A DNA stretch of 12,475 nt, from positions 1 through 12,475 of the forward strand of contig CAIUYS010000296.1 in the NCBI GenBank assembly GCA_903903365.1, written 5' to 3'. The translations under genes and the position numbers were made by a program. The notes under the pieces were generated by a model. It searched no databases. It saw only the letters and a program-made list of their open reading frames with translations, and was not told the origin of the DNA. Positions 6,701 to 12,475 of this stretch are shown one piece after another. Numbering within the stretch: position 1 is the first letter of the stretch; each line of letters begins with the position of its first letter. Source of the DNA: an uncultured Methylococcaceae bacterium. Lineage in GTDB: Bacteria; Pseudomonadota; Gammaproteobacteria; Methylococcales; Methylomonadaceae.

Positions 6701-6778
6701 GATAAATGTGTAGGTTAAAGGTTAGTGTTTAAGGTTTTAGAATGCGTGAACTTTATGAAAGCTTTTGTTGCTTAAAAG

Positions 6779-7240
6779 TCAGGCGACAGGTTTAGCTTTG
6801 TTTTTTTGTTTACTGGTTATCTTTACCGGTAATTTATAGTCGTTTTCCCAGGCTTGCATACCACCGGTAATAACGAAGACTTGTTCAAATCCTGCTTTTG
6901 TCAGTATCTTGCCAGCAGAAGCCGAGCGTGTACCGGTTTGACAGGAGATAAGAACAGGTTTGGTTTTATGGTCCGCTATTTTAGAAAGATCTTCCGATAA
7001 TTTACCTAAAGGCATATTGATGGATTGCTCAATATGACTGTGAATAAATTCATGCGGCTCTCTGACATCAATAACCAGCGTGTCGCTGTCGTTCATTTTG
7101 GCAACGGCGAGTAGCGGTGAAACAGAACCAAATTTTTTAAAGGCGGTGTCAACCAATTCCTGGATTAACAGATAAGTAACAACAGCCAGTGCAAGCGATA
7201 ATATATAGTGATTTAAAATAAATTCTAGGTAACGGTCCAT
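6779..7240 (-). CDS. yibN: Membrane-anchored rhodanese-like sulfurtransferase (YibN type)
   Basis: A 153-residue protein with an N-terminal membrane anchor (about residues 8-28, FILNHYILSLALAVVTYLL) and one rhodanese domain (about 40-135). The domain shows VIDVREPHEFIHSHI (56-70), the active-site loop CQTGTR with Cys100, and FVITGGMQAW (122-131). The tail is basic (KQKNKAKPVA). The intact cysteine predicts persulfide transfer, with the domain on the cytoplasmic side if the short N-terminus is outside. The position upstream of secB matches yibN of E. coli and the rhodanese gene of Pseudomonas. Here it directly follows a regulator whose cysteine pattern suggests persulfide sensing. The gap to that gene is 37 bases, so they are probably cotranscribed. 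Confidence 0.9.
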   Translation of the reverse strand: MDRYLEFILNHYILSLALAVVTYLLIQELVDTAFKKFGSVSPLLAVAKMNDSDTLVIDVREPHEFIHSHIEQSINMPLGKLSEDLSKIADHKTKPVLISCQTGTRSASAGKILTKAGFEQVFVITGGMQAWENDYKLPVKITSKQKNKAKPVA

Positions 7241-7277
7241 GGAGTCTGCTTTAGGTTAAGTGAATATCGAAAAAGAA

Positions 7278-7592
7278 TTAGTGGGTGGAACAAAAAACGT
7301 CCCGCATCATCTTAATAAGTTTTAGCATGCGTTCATCATCAATGAAGTAATAAACGCGATTGGCTTCTCTTTTTGAGCCAAGAATATTTTTTTCTCTAAG
7401 TATAGCCAAGTGCTGGGAAACATTGCTTTGGCTGGTACCTACCTGCTCTACAATATCTTGTACGCTGATGGACTGAGTGCCAAGAACACACAATATTTTT
7501 AATCGCAAGGGATGCGACATGGCTTTTAGGCAGCGAGCCGCCCTGACTATATCAGTATCATCGTATAAAATATGTGATTTTTTATTTTTCAT
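7278..7592 (-). CDS. ArsR/SmtB-family regulator, SqrR/BigR-like cysteine pattern
   Basis: A 104-residue winged-helix repressor from the ATG at 7592; an upstream TTG at 7667 would add 25 residues of unlikely sequence. Motifs: AARCLKAMSHPLRLKILCVLG (18-38, without the first residues of the helix), recognition helix GTSQSNVSQHLAILREKNIL (52-71), and the wing KREANRVYYFIDD (74-86). It lacks the ELCVCDL metal site of ArsR. It has Cys35 in RLKILC and Cys101 in RDVFCSTH, 66 residues apart. The persulfide sensors SqrR (Cys41/Cys107) and BigR (Cys42/Cys108) have the same spacing, so a disulfide or tetrasulfide switch is likely by inference. Cys21 is an extra cysteine. It leads the cluster regulator-rhodanese-secB-gpsA and probably controls its own promoter (7686-7714). 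Confidence 0.9.
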   Translation of the reverse strand: MKNKKSHILYDDTDIVRAARCLKAMSHPLRLKILCVLGTQSISVQDIVEQVGTSQSNVSQHLAILREKNILGSKREANRVYYFIDDERMLKLIKMMRDVFCSTH

Positions 7593-7685
7593 GAAAGTAC
7601 TTAATGTAACAGGTTTACGGCGTATTAATTGTAAATAAAGAACCTCCGAAGAATTATTTATACACAACTGCTACCAACGTGTATT

Positions 7686-7714
7686 AATATAACGGTTACT
7701 TTGCCTGTTTGCAA
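7686..7714 (-). promoter_or_regulatory. Candidate promoter of the regulator-rhodanese-secB-gpsA cluster
   Basis: Read on the minus strand: TTGCAA (7714-7709), a 17-base spacer and TATATT (7691-7686). The -10 box is 5 of 6, the -35 box 4 of 6, with ideal spacing. The predicted leader to the ATG at 7592 is about 87 bases. An imperfect direct repeat (TAATATAAC, 7685-7698) covers the -10 box and would suit a repressor site. Confidence 0.4.
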
Positions 7715-7728
7715 AACGACAAATTTAA

Positions 7729-7758
7729 CAAAATGATACCTTATTTTCAATCATTTTG
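7729..7758. promoter_or_regulatory. 9-bp inverted repeat in the divergent control region
   Basis: CAAAATGAT (7729-7737) and ATCATTTTG (7750-7758) are exact complements separated by 12 bases. Located between the divergent regulator and gpmI genes, it is a plausible operator; ArsR-family dimers bind AT-rich dyads. No T-run follows, so a terminator is unlikely. Confidence 0.4.
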
Positions 7759-7771
7759 GGTAATGGATAAT
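7744..7771 (+). promoter_or_regulatory. Weak candidate promoter of gpmI-envC
   Basis: TTTTCA (7744-7749), 16 bases, GATAAT (7766-7771). The -10 box is 5 of 6 but the -35 box only 4 of 6. TATAAC at 7771-7776 is an alternative -10 box. The element overlaps the inverted repeat at 7729-7758. Confidence 0.25.
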
Positions 7772-7848
7772 ATAACAGTCATTCTGATTGTGTTTATATC
7801 CGTCAGGCAGCCCCAATTTTGTTTTTAATGTGCGGAGATAAATATAAG

Positions 7849-9393
7849 ATGTTGAATAGACCTAAGCCCCTGGTTTTACTGATTATTGATGGGTTTGGTT
7901 ACTCATTGGAACAAGAAAATAATGCCATTGCGATGGCTAATACCCCTTGTTGGGATCAGTTGCAAAAAGATTACCCGATGACTTTATTGGATTGTTCCGG
8001 ACACTCGGTTGGGTTGCCTGATGAGCAAATGGGTAATTCTGAAGTGGGGCATATTCATATAGGCACGGGTCGTTATATTCCTCAAGACTTCACCAAGGTG
8101 AATGATGCGATAAAAGATGGCAGTTTTTTTAGCAATCCTGTTCTTTGTCGCGCAGTCGATCTTGCCAAAGATAAAGGCAAGGCTTTGCATATTATGGGCT
8201 TGTTGTCACCTGGTGGCGTTCATAGTCATGAAGAGCAAATTTCGGCGATGGTCGAACTGGCGGCCAGTCGGGGCTTAAGTAAAATTTATCTGCATGCATT
8301 TTTGGATGGCCGGGATGTTCCACCAAAAAGTGCAGCCGCTTCCATTGACTTGTTGGATGCCAAATTTGCCGCACTCGGTGCCGGTCGTATTGCCTCAATA
8401 ACGGGTCGTTTTTATGCGATGGATAGAGATAATCGTTGGGATCGTGTAAAATCTGCTTACGATCTGATTGTTAAAGGCGAAGCCGCTGTTCATGCTGATT
8501 CTGCAAGGCAGGGGTTGGACGCCGCTTACGAACGGGGCGAGACCGATGAATTTGTGTTGCCAACCGCTATTGTAGACAGCGACGGTCAGGCGGTGACTCT
8601 TGATCCCGAAGACTCTATTGTGTTTATGAATTTTCGGGCTGATCGTGCCCGCGAAATTTCTCAAGCAATAACGTTACCGGTCTTTGCTTCTTTCGATAGA
8701 AACCATGCGCCGCATCCCGGTTATTTTTGTACCTTAACGGAATATCATCAAGATTTTGGTTACGATATCGCGTTCCCTTCTGTTGACATTAAAAATGGTC
8801 TGGGCGAATACTTGTCCACTATCGGCATGAAGCAACTACGACTGGCTGAAACTGAAAAATATGCGCATGTTACTTTTTTCCTTAATGGTGGCATAGATAC
8901 CCCGTTTCCAGGAGAAGACCGGATTTTGGTACCCTCTCCACAAGTCAGAACCTACGATTTACAGCCGGAAATGAACGCGGCTCAGGTTACCGATCATTTG
9001 GTTGAGGCGATTACCGGCGGTCAATACGACGTTATTATTTGCAATTATGCGAATTGCGATATGGTGGGACATACCGGCATCATTCCTGCGGCGATACTGG
9101 CTGTTGAAGCCATCGATAAATCCTTGCAACGCGTCATTGAGGCGTTAAAATCGGTAGGCGGTCAGCTTTTGTTAACCGCTGATCATGGCAACATCGAGCA
9201 AATGGTTGATAAAGTAACAGGAGAACCCCATACTGCCCATACGACAAACCAGGTGCCATTGGTTTATGTCTGTGGGGATAAGCCGTTAGCCTCAGGTGGT
9301 GGTTTGTCTGATTTAGCGCCGACTATGCTGGCTATTTTAGGTGTCGCTCAGCCCGCTGAAATGACGGGTAGATCACTTATTGATGCGGTTTGA
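7849..9393 (+). CDS. gpmI: 2,3-bisphosphoglycerate-independent phosphoglycerate mutase
   Basis: A 514-residue enzyme, the same length as the E. coli protein, that interconverts 3- and 2-phosphoglycerate in glycolysis and gluconeogenesis using two Mn ions. The ATG at 7849 is chosen because GGAG (7834-7837) lies 11 bases upstream and the protein then begins just before KPLVLLIIDGFG; the TTG at 7819 and ATG at 7828 only add residues not seen in the family. Marks: metal ligand Asp14 in LIIDGFGYS, GLPDEQMGNSEVGH (55-68) with the phosphoserine Ser64, LDGRDVPP, TGRFYAMDRDNRWDR, FMNFRADRARE, CNYANCDMVGHTG and LTADHGNIE, together covering the phosphatase and transferase domains of the alkaline phosphatase superfamily. 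It opens a plus-strand cluster with envC 7 bases downstream. Confidence 0.97.
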   Translation: MLNRPKPLVLLIIDGFGYSLEQENNAIAMANTPCWDQLQKDYPMTLLDCSGHSVGLPDEQMGNSEVGHIHIGTGRYIPQDFTKVNDAIKDGSFFSNPVLCRAVDLAKDKGKALHIMGLLSPGGVHSHEEQISAMVELAASRGLSKIYLHAFLDGRDVPPKSAAASIDLLDAKFAALGAGRIASITGRFYAMDRDNRWDRVKSAYDLIVKGEAAVHADSARQGLDAAYERGETDEFVLPTAIVDSDGQAVTLDPEDSIVFMNFRADRAREISQAITLPVFASFDRNHAPHPGYFCTLTEYHQDFGYDIAFPSVDIKNGLGEYLSTIGMKQLRLAETEKYAHVTFFLNGGIDTPFPGEDRILVPSPQVRTYDLQPEMNAAQVTDHLVEAITGGQYDVIICNYANCDMVGHTGIIPAAILAVEAIDKSLQRVIEALKSVGGQLLLTADHGNIEQMVDKVTGEPHTAHTTNQVPLVYVCGDKPLASGGGLSDLAPTMLAILGVAQPAEMTGRSLIDAV

Positions 9394-9400
9394 TGGGTGA

Positions 9401-10573
9401 ATGAGAAATAAGCTGGTTTTTGTTTTTTTGCTGGGTACTTGCGTCAGTCAGGGTTATGCAGAGGATTTGCAAACCAATACTGAACTTAATAAAGTCGAGT
9501 CAGACATTAATAATGTCACGCAGACCCTGCAGCGACTTTCAGAACAAAAAGATACCTTGCAAAGTCTGTTGGCCGATACTGAAAAACACTATGGTGAAAC
9601 AGCGGCTTTATTAAAAATATTGCAGGCCCAAATTGATAGGAAGCGCCAAAGCCTGGACAAGATTCGTGAGAATATTGACATTTATCAGACTGAAATTGAT
9701 AAATTAAGCAAGGAGTTGGCCGATCAAATAAAAGTGGCTTATGCAATCGGGCAAAAAGAAAAGTTAAAGTTGCTTCTTAACCAGCAAGACCCCGTGGTAT
9801 CCAGTCGGGTGATGGTCTATTTTAACTATTTCAATAAAGAACGCTTAAAGAAAATCACGGATATAGAAGCGGCAGTTAAGCGTTTGGATCAGTTGAATGA
9901 GCAAAAACAAACTGAAACAAAGCTGTTAGAGCAAGATCTGGAACAAAAGCAATCCGAGCAGATTGTTCTTGATGAGGCCAGGAAGCAAAGAAATGAATTG
10001 CTGGTACAAATTGGCAATGAATTTTCTTCCAGTGAACAACAGTTAAGTCAGTTACAGGAAAGCGAAAACAGACTGAAAAGTGTGATGGAGTCATTGCCTG
10101 TTACCGAAGAAGAACTTGCTGTTGATGCAGAGCCAACGACAGAATTATCTTCAGCTATAGAGAATCCTTCTGAAACCAAGACTGATTTTTCTGCGCTTAA
10201 AGGTCAACTGCCTTGGCCGGTCAATGGTAAATTAGCACACAAATTTGGGAGCCCGCGAACCGAGGGTAAGTGGGACGGTGTGTTGATTGATGCCAATGAA
10301 GGGATGGAAATAAAAGCAGTGACTGCGGGCAAAGTGGTTTTTGCCGAGTGGTTGCGTAGTTATGGCTTGTTGATTATTATTGATCACGGTCAGGGGTATA
10401 TGACACTGTATGCCTTTAACCAGAGTCTTTATAAAAAAACCGGCGATTCGGTAGCTGCCGGCGACGTTATTGCTTCTGTTGGACAAAGTGGTGGACGTAG
10501 CCAAACCGGGTTGTATTTTGGAATACGCAATAAAGGTGTGCCGATTGATCCGCTTGAATGGTGCCGAAATTAA
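9401..10573 (+). CDS. envC: Murein hydrolase activator EnvC
   Basis: A 390-residue periplasmic protein with a signal peptide (cleavage after GYA, residue 20), a long coiled coil (about 25-115 and 145-230, rich in Gln, Glu, Leu and Lys), a Pro/Thr/Glu-rich linker (about 232-265), and a C-terminal LytM/M23 domain (268-388). The zinc ligands of active LytM enzymes are gone: the HxGxD site reads WDGVL (291-295), the YxHL site reads YAFN, and the HxH motif reads GLYF (370-373). This is the hallmark of EnvC, which does not cut the wall but activates amidases AmiA/AmiB at the division site, under control of FtsEX. It starts 7 bases after gpmI, as in E. coli and Pseudomonas, and is followed by ctpA. 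E. coli EnvC is a little longer (419). Confidence 0.93.
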   Translation: MRNKLVFVFLLGTCVSQGYAEDLQTNTELNKVESDINNVTQTLQRLSEQKDTLQSLLADTEKHYGETAALLKILQAQIDRKRQSLDKIRENIDIYQTEIDKLSKELADQIKVAYAIGQKEKLKLLLNQQDPVVSSRVMVYFNYFNKERLKKITDIEAAVKRLDQLNEQKQTETKLLEQDLEQKQSEQIVLDEARKQRNELLVQIGNEFSSSEQQLSQLQESENRLKSVMESLPVTEEELAVDAEPTTELSSAIENPSETKTDFSALKGQLPWPVNGKLAHKFGSPRTEGKWDGVLIDANEGMEIKAVTAGKVVFAEWLRSYGLLIIIDHGQGYMTLYAFNQSLYKKTGDSVAAGDVIASVGQSGGRSQTGLYFGIRNKGVPIDPLEWCRN

Positions 10574-10579
10574 ATCGGC

Positions 10580-10608
10580 TTCAAACGAATCAGTCGTTAG
10601 ATGATAAT
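10580..10608 (+). promoter_or_regulatory. Candidate promoter of ctpA
   Basis: TTCAAA (10580-10585), 17 bases, GATAAT (10603-10608), located between the envC stop and the ctpA start. The -10 box is 5 of 6, the -35 box 4 of 6. It could add to read-through transcription from gpmI-envC. Confidence 0.33.
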
Positions 10609-10645
10609 ATATGTAGAAAATCTAGGATTTGGAGTTTTAACGCAC

Positions 10646-11971
10646 ATGCTAAAAAAGAAAGCTGTTTTTATTTTATCCTTAGGGATTATGTTGGGTGTTT
10701 TTATGGGTACCTGTGTCAGTGTCTTTGCCGAGAAAAGCAATGGCGATGTCGCAACCGATAACGAAGCGCTGCCCTACGAAGATTTACGAACATTTACAGA
10801 AATTTTCGGTCGGATTAAAAGGGATTATGTTGAGCCCGTTTCCGATAAAAAATTATTGGAAGATGCTGTTCGAGGTATGTTGAGCGGTCTTGATCCACAT
10901 TCTGCGTATTTGGTTGCCGAAGAGTATCAGGAATTAAAAGAAGGTACTACCGGACAATTTGGCGGATTAGGTATAGAAGTCACGATGGAAAACGGCTTTA
11001 TTAAAGTGGTTTCGCCGATTGATGATACACCTGCCCAAAAAGCCGGTATCAAAGCCGGAGATCTTATTATCAAGCTTGATGACAAACCGGTAAAAGGCAT
11101 GACCTTAACCGATGCAGTCAAGATGATGCGTGGAGAACCCGGCAGTAAAATTGTCCTGACCATCGTTCGTGAAGGCTTGGAAGCCCCTTTAAAACTAACC
11201 TTGGCTCGTGACATTATAAAAGTTAAAAGTGTCAAAAGCAGGCTATTGGAAAAAGGCTATGGTTATGTGCGTATTAGCAGCTTTCAATCCGGCACAGGCG
11301 ATTCACTTAAAGAAGCCCTGGCTACACTGAAAAAAGAAAACGGCGGCAACTTAAAAGGCTTGGTACTGGATTTAAGAAATAATCCCGGTGGTGTTTTAAA
11401 TGCAGCGGTTGAAGTGAGTGACGCCTTTATTAAAAGCGGACTTATTGTATATACGGAAGGACGTATCGAAAATTCGGAAATGCGCTTTAATGCGGCACCT
11501 GATGATTTGATTGATGGCGCACCTATCGTCGTGTTGATTAATGCCGGTTCTGCCTCGGCATCAGAGATTGTTGCCGGTGCGCTGCAGGATCAAAAACGAG
11601 CGGTGATTATGGGCGAAAAGTCCTTCGGTAAAGGTTCTGTGCAAACAATATTGCCCACCAGCAATGGTGCCGCAGTTAAGTTGACAACAGCCCGTTACTA
11701 TACGCCTTCCGGTCGCTCAATACAGGCTGAAGGCATTGAGCCGGATATCGCTCTGGCACGCGTTAAATTGGAAGCTTTGGACAAAGCCGATTTTATACCG
11801 GTTAAAGAGGCAGATTTATCAGGTCATTTACAGAAAGGCAAAGGTGCACCTGCCGATGATGTTAAGAAAGACGACCCTGATAAAGACAAGAATAACAAGC
11901 AGGATGCAACGGATTACTCCTTGCATGAAGCCCTTAATTTATTAAAAGGCATCAGTATTATCAAGAAATAA
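10646..11971 (+). CDS. ctpA: C-terminal processing peptidase CtpA (S41 family)
   Basis: A 441-residue periplasmic protease. The ATG at 10646 is preferred because GGAG (10631-10634) stands 11 bases upstream and the protein then begins with MLKKK and a hydrophobic export segment (6-28, possible cleavage after VFA). An earlier ATG at 10601 would put 15 unlikely residues in front of the signal. Domain order: N-terminal helical part with GMLSGLDPHSAYL (77-89), PDZ domain (about 103-190, GQFGGLGIEV and PAQKAGIKAGDLI), then the S41 catalytic core with LDLRNNPGGVL (241-251), INAGSASASEIVAGALQD (298-315) and GEKSFGKGSVQT (323-334). The Ser304/Lys329 dyad has the 25-residue spacing of Prc and CtpB. The C-terminal tail is highly charged (Lys/Asp, 397-420). 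In Pseudomonas ctpA follows envC in the same way. Substrates probably include wall hydrolases, by inference. Confidence 0.95.
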   Translation: MLKKKAVFILSLGIMLGVFMGTCVSVFAEKSNGDVATDNEALPYEDLRTFTEIFGRIKRDYVEPVSDKKLLEDAVRGMLSGLDPHSAYLVAEEYQELKEGTTGQFGGLGIEVTMENGFIKVVSPIDDTPAQKAGIKAGDLIIKLDDKPVKGMTLTDAVKMMRGEPGSKIVLTIVREGLEAPLKLTLARDIIKVKSVKSRLLEKGYGYVRISSFQSGTGDSLKEALATLKKENGGNLKGLVLDLRNNPGGVLNAAVEVSDAFIKSGLIVYTEGRIENSEMRFNAAPDDLIDGAPIVVLINAGSASASEIVAGALQDQKRAVIMGEKSFGKGSVQTILPTSNGAAVKLTTARYYTPSGRSIQAEGIEPDIALARVKLEALDKADFIPVKEADLSGHLQKGKGAPADDVKKDDPDKDKNNKQDATDYSLHEALNLLKGISIIKK

Positions 11972-11992
11972 TCGGTGAGTAAACTGTAGTCA

Positions 11993-12032
11993 AAAAAAAC
12001 CGGATTTCAGGCAACTGAAATCCGGTTTTTTT
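11993..12032 (+). terminator. Strong rho-independent terminator after ctpA
   Basis: CCGGATTTCAG (12000-12010), loop GCAA, CTGAAATCCGG (12015-12025): a perfect 11-bp stem flanked by seven As and seven Ts that extend the pairing to 18 bp. The A-run on the left means it can also act on the other strand. It ends the gpmI-envC-ctpA cluster. Confidence 0.93.
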
Positions 12033-12201
12033 ATATAACTTATTCACCACGAAGACACGAAGGACACGAAGAAAGAAAAGGCAACATAATTTTGGCGGGG
12101 CAATAATCAAGGATTAACTTGAGCTGTCCGGTATTAATTGATAACCAAAGAAAACTTTCTATCGTTCCCACGTCCGGCGTCACTGCCCACAGTTAAGCAT
12201 T

Positions 12202-12225
12202 GTAGGAGCGGGCCATGCCCGCGAT
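12202..12225 (+). repeat. REP-like unit, left copy
   Basis: GTAGGAGCGGGCC followed by ATGCCCGCGAT. It contains the hairpin GCGGGC-cat-GCCCGC and the GTAGGAGCGGG head known from REP sequences of Pseudomonas and relatives. Its partner lies inverted at 12259-12282. Confidence 0.75.
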
Positions 12226-12258
12226 GAAGAAGCTAAATCTAAGCATTGCAGCCAAAAT

Positions 12259-12282
12259 ATCGCGGACATGGCCCGCTCCTAC
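12259..12282 (-). repeat. REP-like unit, right copy (inverted)
   Basis: Reverse complement of the left unit with one change (GCGGAC in place of GCGGGC on the plus strand), which breaks one pair of its own small hairpin. The two units face each other across 33 bases, like a BIME doublet. The 9-mer TAAGCATTG occurs directly before the left unit and again between the units. Confidence 0.75.
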
Positions 12283-12443
12283 GGTGTTATTGTACTTATG
12301 TGGCCAGTGACGTTCCGGCGTGGGAACCAGGCTGACAGGGCAGCGCGTTAAGCCTTGCTCATTGTCCCGCTCTAATGCTTTGGCTTTGGCTTTCTTCGTG
12401 TCCTTCGTGTCTTCGTGGTGAAATCTCTTAAAAATATTTTAAC

Positions 12444-12475
12444 CTACAGCAACAACTTATCATCAATGGCTATAA
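12444..12475 (-). CDS. Possible 3' end of a minus-strand gene (partial)
   Basis: Reading inward from the window end on the minus strand, one frame gives IAIDDKLLL and a TAG at 12446-12444. Only about ten codons are visible, so the frame may be chance. A gene converging on the nested repeat would fit the layout, since the repeat lies just after its stop codon. No function can be given. Confidence 0.25.
   Translation of the reverse strand, partial: IAIDDKLLL

Larger units (their letters stand above)
12043..12422. repeat. Nested inverted-repeat element
   Basis: Four concentric inverted repeats share one centre. Outermost: a perfect 33-bp pair, 12043-12075 with 12390-12422, made of CACGAAG-type units (TTCACCACGAAG...). 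Second: 12095-12118 with 12347-12370, 20 of 24 bases matching. Third: 12165-12191 with 12299-12326, imperfect, with TTCCCACG ends. Innermost: 12202-12225 with 12259-12282, 23 of 24. There is no reading frame of note, so it is non-coding. It resembles a MITE-like or stacked REP element and could fold into a long hairpin. Confidence 0.8.

Noticed and set aside
7592..7667. TTG start at 7667 for the ArsR-type regulator, with a nearby GGAGG (minus strand, 7647-7643)
   Set aside because: The GGAGG lies inside the would-be coding part and no start codon follows it at a usable distance. The ATG at 7592 gives the normal family length.
7819..7848. Earlier starts for gpmI (TTG 7819, ATG 7828)
   Set aside because: They add residues upstream of the conserved N-terminus, and GGAG at 7834 fits the ATG at 7849, giving exactly the E. 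coli length of 514.
10601..10645. Upstream ATG for ctpA
   Set aside because: It would place 15 residues before the basic signal start MLKKK and overlaps the candidate -10 box, whereas GGAG fits the ATG at 10646.
1..12475. CRISPR arrays, tRNA or rRNA genes, integrases or transposase genes
   Set aside because: No regularly spaced direct repeats, cloverleaf structures or such reading frames were seen.

Overview
The window looks like a piece of gammaproteobacterial chromosome with moderate GC content and no plasmid, phage or transposase genes. The strongest clue is the divergent housekeeping block gpmI-envC-ctpA against (regulator)-rhodanese-secB-gpsA. This is the arrangement known around gpmM-envC / yibN-grxC-secB-gpsA in Escherichia coli and gpmI-envC-ctpA in Pseudomonas. 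An aerobic lifestyle is suggested by bluB, because 5,6-dimethylbenzimidazole synthesis by BluB needs oxygen. The gene set and the intergenic repeats remind me of aerobic methanotrophs (Methylococcales), but that is an impression and not something shown here.

Layout. Positions 1-1683 are gene-poor. They hold a tentative 52-residue minus-strand ORF (99-257), a secreted PepSY-like protein (402-875, minus), a doubtful small membrane ORF (961-1170, minus) and a copy of a dispersed repeat. Positions 1684-5033 run on the plus strand: a FemAB/GNAT-like protein, a rubredoxin with its own promoter and terminator, then the overlapping pair bluB-cobT behind a palindrome-rich 220-base leader. A 20-bp inverted repeat at 5140-5205 separates cobT from the convergent gpsA. 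Positions 5214-7592 are a minus-strand gene cluster transcribed arsR-type regulator, rhodanese, secB, gpsA. From a shared intergenic region (7593-7848), gpmI, envC and ctpA run in the opposite direction to a strong terminator at 11993-12032. The end of the window is a 380-base nest of inverted repeats, including a pair of REP-like sequences, followed by what may be the last codons of another minus-strand gene.

How the genes work together. BluB makes the lower ligand of cobalamin from reduced FMN, and CobT activates it to the ribotide. GpsA supplies glycerol-3-phosphate for phospholipids and SecB keeps exported proteins unfolded. GpmI is a glycolytic mutase. EnvC (an amidase activator) and CtpA (a C-terminal processing protease) act in the periplasm on the cell wall.

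Two observations stand out. The ArsR-family regulator next to the rhodanese has two cysteines 66 residues apart, the spacing of the persulfide sensors SqrR and BigR, which suggests sulfur-responsive control of the secB-gpsA cluster. The segment 12043-12422 is at least four concentric inverted repeats, pointing to a folded, MITE-like or REP-derived element.
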